The notes under the pieces: generated by a model
Told to the model about the DNA's origin: nothing
Seen by the model: the letters and a program-made list of their open reading frames with translations, nothing else
The model's database searches: none
In this document: in pieces, positions 60,139-64,000 of the stretch
Layout: every line of letters begins with the position of its first letter
Position numbering within the stretch: the stretch's first letter is position 1
Position numbers and translations under genes: made by a program
Assembly: GCF_003989135.1 (NCBI RefSeq)
Contig: NZ_RYZZ01000033.1
Coordinates: forward strand, 1 to 64,000
DNA from: Peribacillus cavernae
Lineage (GTDB): Bacteria > Bacillota > Bacilli > Bacillales > DSM-1321
DNA: 64,000 nucleotides
Direction: 5' to 3'

Positions 60139-60804
60139 TTGGAAACTTCGATCCACCCTTCTCTGTGCAGCAAATTGCCAGACTTTAAAGCTGGAGTGAT
60201 TACATACCATAATATAGAGGTTGGCGATTCACCGCAAATGGTAAAAGGAAGGCTGCAATTGTTTCAGGAGTCAATCTTTTTTGATTTGCAGGAAAAAGAA
60301 TTAACCGATTTCACAGGCATCAAAGAATGGCGACAGGTTTTCAAAGCAGCCGGAACCGATCCTTCCCGGTACCGTCCATCAGCTGAGGCGCTTTACCGCA
60401 GGATCAAAAAACAAAACTACTTACCCTCTGTTAACTCGGCGATTGATTTGAATACCTTTTTCTCGCTGCAATATGAAGTGCCGATTGGTATATATGATAC
60501 TGAACATATCAGCGGAGATACAGTAATCAAAATCGGTGGATCAGAAGACGAATATACCGGCATCAATGGCAGAATGAATTCAATGCATAATATGATTACC
60601 TCTGCCGATGACAAAGGCCCGTTTGGCAGTCCTTTTGTCGACTCGGCACGGACAAAGGTAACCGAGCAAACAAAACATGCTGTCCAGATCATTTATTTAA
60701 GGCCCTCGATTACAAAACAAGAAGCCGTCAAACTAACTGAATCATTAATGGATATGTTCATTCAGATTCACGGCGGCGAAGCATCTTTGCAGGTGATCAC
60801 ATAG
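60139..60804 (+). CDS. B3/B4 tRNA-synthetase-like domain protein
   Basis: 221 residues from TTG behind GGAGGTG. The chain is almost entirely the B3/B4 domain of phenylalanyl-tRNA synthetase beta subunits, which hydrolyses mischarged Tyr-tRNA-Phe: EWRQVFKAAGTDPSRYRPSA, NSAIDLNTFFSLQYEVPIGI and GPFGSPFVDSARTKVTEQT. Free-standing copies may edit mischarged tRNAs or act on other aminoacyl substrates; function not proven. Divergent from queG. Phased array C follows. Confidence 0.88.
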   Translation: METSIHPSLCSKLPDFKAGVITYHNIEVGDSPQMVKGRLQLFQESIFFDLQEKELTDFTGIKEWRQVFKAAGTDPSRYRPSAEALYRRIKKQNYLPSVNSAIDLNTFFSLQYEVPIGIYDTEHISGDTVIKIGGSEDEYTGINGRMNSMHNMITSADDKGPFGSPFVDSARTKVTEQTKHAVQIIYLRPSITKQEAVKLTESLMDMFIQIHGGEASLQVIT

Positions 60805-60881
60805 ACGACGAAACTAGAAAACTGAACTGACGTCGGGGTTCCTTTTTACTAAGGGACTTGCGCTGTCTTATTCTTGATCAA

Positions 60882-61034
60882 TTTGGTTGAAATCCTAGCC
60901 AGTTTCGTTGATTTATTGTCCTGAAGCCATATTTGGTTGAATTCTTGCCCAGTTTCGTTGAATTCCCAGTCGGTTTGGTTGAATTCATCCGCAGTTTGGT
61001 TGAATGAATAGCCGGGACCCTTATTTGGTTAGAT
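60882..61034 (+). repeat. Phased array C: TTTSGTTGAATTC core, seven units
   Basis: Cores begin at 60882, 60903, 60932, 60953, 60974, 60995 and 61024. Steps are 21, 29, 21, 21, 21 and 29 bases. The core alternates TTTGGTTGA and TTTCGTTGA; the bases between differ, although CCTAGCCAG, CTTGCCCAG, TCCCAGTCGG and CATCCGCAG share a pattern before each next core. The last core runs into the stop codon of the convergent ABC exporter gene. Confidence 0.9.
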
Positions 61035-62789
61035 TCCCGAATCCGTGTTGATTCTTAATTGTTGTTTTGCAAGCTTTTGATACAGTTCATGGCTTTCAAG
61101 AAGCTCTGCATGTGTTCCCTTCCCTGTTATCCTGCCATTTTCAACAACGAGCAGCTGATCAGCTTCGATAACAGTAGAAAGACGATGGGCAATGATTAAC
61201 GTAGTCCTTCCTTTCATCAAGTTTTTAACAGCATTCTGCACCAACAGCTCTGATTCGCTGTCAAGATTGGATGTCGCTTCATCGAGAAGAAGGATTTTTG
61301 GATCCCTTAGAATTGCCCTGGCAATCGCTATTCGCTGCCTTTGTCCCCCTGATAGCTTCACGCCCCGCTCGCCAACCTCGGTTTTGTAGCCATCCGGCAG
61401 TCCTGAAATAAATTCATCAGCATTTGCCATTTTCGCTGCGGAAACCACTTCTTCGTCCGTCATTTTACGCTCTACACCATAACAAATATTATCTTTGATC
61501 GTTCCCGTCATTACCGGGCTGTCCTGTGAAACGTACCCTATTCGCGATCTCCAAACCGAAAGATCCAACTCCCTGATTGGAACCCCGCCAATGTCAATCG
61601 TCCCCTGTACAGGATCATAAAATCGTTCAATCAAGGAAAAAATCGTTGTTTTCCCGCCGCCGCTCGGCCCCACTAAAGCGATCGTCTTATTGGAGGGAAC
61701 CGTAAAGCTAACATTGTTTACGATCATTTTAGAATGATTGTAAGAAAAAGATACGTCCTGAAAAGACAAGTCCGCATTTAAAAAGGTGTTCGATTTCCCT
61801 TCATACTTTTCAATCGGAAGTGCCAGCAGCGTCTGAATTCTGTCCGTGGCACCCAGCGCTTTTTGGAACGCCGTAAAGAAGGAAGCCATCTGGCTGAATG
61901 GCACAACAATCTGAAACATATAAATGATGATTGCCACCAGGGTACCTGCAGTCAACTGTCCTGAGGCGACACGCACTCCGCCGTAGCCAATCAAAATAAC
62001 CAGGATGACCATCATGATCGTGGTCATGAATGGGGAAATGACTGCTTGAATTCTTGCTTCCTTAAGACCATAAAGGAATAGTTGCTGAACACCGTGAAAT
62101 CCCTTTTCCCTTTCCAAACCTTCGCCATTATAAGATTTGACAAGCCGGATTTCACTGAGCACCCTGCCAAGATTGCCGCTAAATGCCGCCATTTCATCCT
62201 GTGTCTGCCTGGAAACCTTGTACATCTTCCTGCCAAGCGGCATGATAATCAATAAGGAAAGCGGAACAATGCTTAACATAATTGAAGTCATTTTCCAATC
62301 CAGTATAAAGAGTATAATGATCGATCCAATAATGGAGATAATCCCTGAAATGAACGTAACCAAATGATTAGTGATCACCGTCTTGATTGTATTGGTATCC
62401 TGCGTAATCCGGCTCAGCGTTTCCCCGGACTGGTTGGAGTCAAAGAAGGAAACGGGCAAATGCAGAATATGTTTCCATAGCTTTCGGCGAATGCCTGCGA
62501 TGACCTTTTCACCGATATAGGTCAAGAAATAAAAAGAAAACCCTCCCGCCAAAGTCTGCGCAATAAAAGTCCCGACGAGCAAAACAATGACACTAGTCTC
62601 CACTCCACTTCCCGACATCATGTCCACAAGCCTTTTTGTAAAAAGCGGAACAACTAGAGCAGCCGCTGTTTCAAGCAGACTCAATATAAGTACTGCTGCA
62701 ATAATCATCACCGGCGGTTTCTCTGAATTCAACAAATTGAAAAAAGGCTTCCATTGAACCCGTTCTCCAGTCTCTTTCCTGCCCTTCAT
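61029..62789 (-). CDS. bmrA: BmrA-like multidrug ABC exporter (half-transporter)
   Basis: 586 residues: six membrane segments (1-310) and an ATPase domain with Walker A GPSGGGKTTIF, signature LSGGQRQRIAIARAIL, Walker B ILLLDEATSNLDS and H-loop IIAHRLST. Length and segments such as LPVSFFDSNQSGETLSRITQ and GYVSQDSPVMTGTIKDNICY fit B. subtilis BmrA (YvcC), which homodimerises and exports drugs or lipids. ATG at 62789 is used. Alone in its transcript; no clear terminator, but a phased repeat array lies directly behind. Confidence 0.93.
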   Translation of the reverse strand: MKGRKETGERVQWKPFFNLLNSEKPPVMIIAAVLILSLLETAAALVVPLFTKRLVDMMSGSGVETSVIVLLVGTFIAQTLAGGFSFYFLTYIGEKVIAGIRRKLWKHILHLPVSFFDSNQSGETLSRITQDTNTIKTVITNHLVTFISGIISIIGSIIILFILDWKMTSIMLSIVPLSLLIIMPLGRKMYKVSRQTQDEMAAFSGNLGRVLSEIRLVKSYNGEGLEREKGFHGVQQLFLYGLKEARIQAVISPFMTTIMMVILVILIGYGGVRVASGQLTAGTLVAIIIYMFQIVVPFSQMASFFTAFQKALGATDRIQTLLALPIEKYEGKSNTFLNADLSFQDVSFSYNHSKMIVNNVSFTVPSNKTIALVGPSGGGKTTIFSLIERFYDPVQGTIDIGGVPIRELDLSVWRSRIGYVSQDSPVMTGTIKDNICYGVERKMTDEEVVSAAKMANADEFISGLPDGYKTEVGERGVKLSGGQRQRIAIARAILRDPKILLLDEATSNLDSESELLVQNAVKNLMKGRTTLIIAHRLSTVIEADQLLVVENGRITGKGTHAELLESHELYQKLAKQQLRINTDSGI

Positions 62790-62887
62790 AAACAATCCCG
62801 CCTAATTATAGATTTATATGAATAGATAAAGTTCTCTTTTTCATTACAAAAAGCATACCACAAAAAGTGATATGCCTAATAATTTAA

Positions 62888-62934
62888 AAAACGCAATGCC
62901 TCGTTCTCTTATGTAACGAAACACTGCGTTGTGA
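62888..62934 (-). terminator. Terminator behind tRNA-Gly
   Basis: Minus strand AACGCAGTGTTTCGTT / AACGAGGCATTGCGTT with two mismatches and TTTTTTAAATT tail. Confidence 0.85.
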
Positions 62935-62941
62935 TTATGTA

Positions 62942-63015
62942 TGGAGCGGGTGATGAGAATCGAACTCACGACATCAGCTTGGAAGGCTGGGGTTTTACCA
63001 TTAAACTACACCCGC
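62942..63015 (-). tRNA. tRNA-Gly, anticodon TCC
   Basis: A 71-base cloverleaf plus encoded CCA. Acceptor GCGGGTG / CACCCGC, discriminator T, anticodon loop CTTCCAA, T loop GTTCGATTC. Reads GGA/GGG glycine codons. Single gene with its own terminator. Confidence 0.97.
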
Positions 63016-63341
63016 ATCTTACTAAATATTTTGTCGAAATTTGTTTTCCTTATCGATAAAATTTATTATATACCCTCTTTTTCATTTACACAAGCTTAAT
63101 ATAAAAAAAGTTTTACTTTCTTTAAAAAAATATAATTATTTTTTACTGATATACAACCACTATATGCATTGTCCTAAAAAAAAGACAAAAAAACTAGGTA
63201 ATTTTCCCGAGGCCATAAAAGTTATTCGGGTCCCTCAACCCGTTTTTAACAAAAAGAAATCTTCTTAAAAATAATTCGAAAGTTCCTATTTTTATGAAAT
63301 ATTTCGGGTTACGATATATGTACTTGAGTAGGAGGGATATA
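63016..63341. other. AT-rich intergenic region before the protease gene
   Basis: About 325 bases, over 70 percent A/T in its first half. No frame with a ribosome site. It must hold the protease promoter; a TAGGAGGGATATA ribosome site ends it. An imperfect CCCGAGG..GGGTCCC hairpin (about 63206-63242) is visible and could be part of a leader. Confidence 0.5.
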
Positions 63342-64000
63342 ATGGTCAAAAAGTTAGTCATTCCCATGGTATTAACAGTCTCATTGTTTACTGGTGCAGC
63401 TCTTCCTGCCACTACGTCTGCCATTCAACCGGACGAACAGATCACATCTTTACAGAACTCCAGTCCAAAACACCAGTCCGGACAAAACATATTTAAGAAA
63501 CATGTCGGAAATATTAATGCTTCTAATGCAGATGCTATTACTTTCATTGAACAAAACAAGGACAAGCTAAATCTAGAAAACCCTGGCAACAATTTAAAAG
63601 TAAATAAAAAAGAAAAAGATCAATTCGGAATGACCCATACCCGCCTTCAGCAAACCAAGAACGGGGTGCCGGTAGAAGGCTCGCATTTGATTGTCCATTA
63701 TAACGAGAAGGGCGAGGTCAAGACAATCAACGGACAATATTATAATGAAATCGAAGAAAGTAATTTGGATACCACACCAACGATTCAAGCAGACGAAGCA
63801 TTAAAAAAAGCCAAAGCAGCCATTGATGCTCCAAAGGTCCTCGATTATCCACCAACTCACGAATTAGTCGTCTATCCATTTGAGGATCAAAATCACCTTG
63901 CCTATAAAGTCAATCTGAACTTTCTAGGGACCGAGCCAGGTAACTGGTTTGTTTTCATCAATGCAAAAACAGGCGAAGTCATTGATCAGTATAATGGTTT
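63342..64000 (+). CDS. Thermolysin-type (M4) neutral protease precursor, N-terminal part
   Basis: 219 residues to the window edge, frame still open. Signal peptide MVKKLVIPMVLTVSLFTGAA (cleavage near TSA), then the fungalysin/thermolysin propeptide (about 50-100; FGMTHTRLQQTKNGVPVEGS, HLIVHYNEKGEVKTINGQY) and a PepSY domain (HLAYKVNLNFLGTEPGNWFV). Only the prepro part is inside; the zinc-binding HExxH of the mature enzyme is expected beyond the edge. Family identified by propeptide alone. Likely secreted scavenging protease, as NprE/Npr in Bacillus. Confidence 0.88.
   Translation, partial: MVKKLVIPMVLTVSLFTGAALPATTSAIQPDEQITSLQNSSPKHQSGQNIFKKHVGNINASNADAITFIEQNKDKLNLENPGNNLKVNKKEKDQFGMTHTRLQQTKNGVPVEGSHLIVHYNEKGEVKTINGQYYNEIEESNLDTTPTIQADEALKKAKAAIDAPKVLDYPPTHELVVYPFEDQNHLAYKVNLNFLGTEPGNWFVFINAKTGEVIDQYNG

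Noticed and set aside
60805-60870. Possible further copy of the dispersed GC-rich repeat
   Set aside because: Only GACGT, TTCCTTTTTA and ACTTGCGCT are reminiscent; too short and degenerate to count.

Overview
The window reads as chromosomal DNA of an aerobic, endospore-forming member of the Bacillaceae (Bacillus in the broad sense). Reasons seen here: strong AGGAGG-type ribosome sites, GTG and TTG starts, rho-independent terminators behind most genes, a GerA/B/C germinant receptor operon, SpoVR, PrkA and YhbH, a sigma-54 promoter with an AcoR-type activator, and local gene orders that recall B. subtilis (queG-yhbB-trmL with prkA and yhbH nearby; yhcX with yhcU-yhcT; adeR with ald; nagA-nagB-nagR). 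Species cannot be fixed from this alone. The content is mostly housekeeping and accessory metabolism. No prophage, transposase, CRISPR array or rRNA was seen; there is one tRNA gene.

Layout. 0-7 kb: tandem fluoride channels (one cut by the window edge), a cold-shock protein, an orphan molybdate permease next to a scrap of its binding-protein gene, an Spx paralogue lacking the first Cys of its redox switch, a two-component system and a VanW protein. 7-11 kb: zinc/cobalt efflux (czrA/czcD), CopC and CopD, an FMN reductase with a clear promoter and operator. 11.5-17 kb: AcoR-type regulator, enhancer site, sigma-54 promoter, an alcohol dehydrogenase gene ruined by an internal deletion, an intact aldehyde dehydrogenase and a cysteine hydrolase. 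17-26 kb: spoVR, a zinc carboxypeptidase, yhcX, bdbC with a thioredoxin-like partner, yhcU, yhcT. 26-33.5 kb: aldo/keto reductase, PiT phosphate transporter with its DUF47 partner, adeR, an EcsC protein, ald. 33.5-42 kb: remnant of a cystine symporter, gerC-gerB-gerA, 3-methyladenine glycosylase, a PhnD-C-E-E type ABC transporter. 42-52.5 kb: cell-wall recycling (namZ, nagZ, an AmiE-like serine hydrolase) and GlcNAc uptake and catabolism (nagP, nagA, nagB, nagR) with operators and a CcpA site. 52.5-64 kb: yhbH, prkA and very small genes, trmL, yhbB, queG, a B3/B4-domain protein, a BmrA-like exporter, tRNA-Gly and the start of a thermolysin-type protease.

How the genes work together. NagZ, NamZ and the AmiE-like hydrolase can dismantle shed peptidoglycan; NagP, NagA and NagB then import GlcNAc and convert it to fructose-6-phosphate under NagR and CcpA control. 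PrkA, YhbH and SpoVR are the three members of a stress/sporulation set that usually occur together. AdeR is the expected activator of ald. AcoR and sigma-54 should drive the (now broken) alcohol dehydrogenase and the aldehyde dehydrogenase.

The most unusual signal is noncoding. Four intergenic arrays (about 10.5, 16.3, 42 and 60.9 kb) each repeat a different short core at 19-21 bp phase, about two helical turns. All four cores fit one loose skeleton, TTTNNKNG. One array has been amplified further as a 172-bp tandem repeat. A second, separate family of roughly 100-190 bp GC-rich repeats with AGCGCC/GGCGCT ends sits 4-6 bp behind the stop codons of three unrelated genes in the same orientation. 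Three genes (modA, adh, tcyP-like) survive only as deletion scars.
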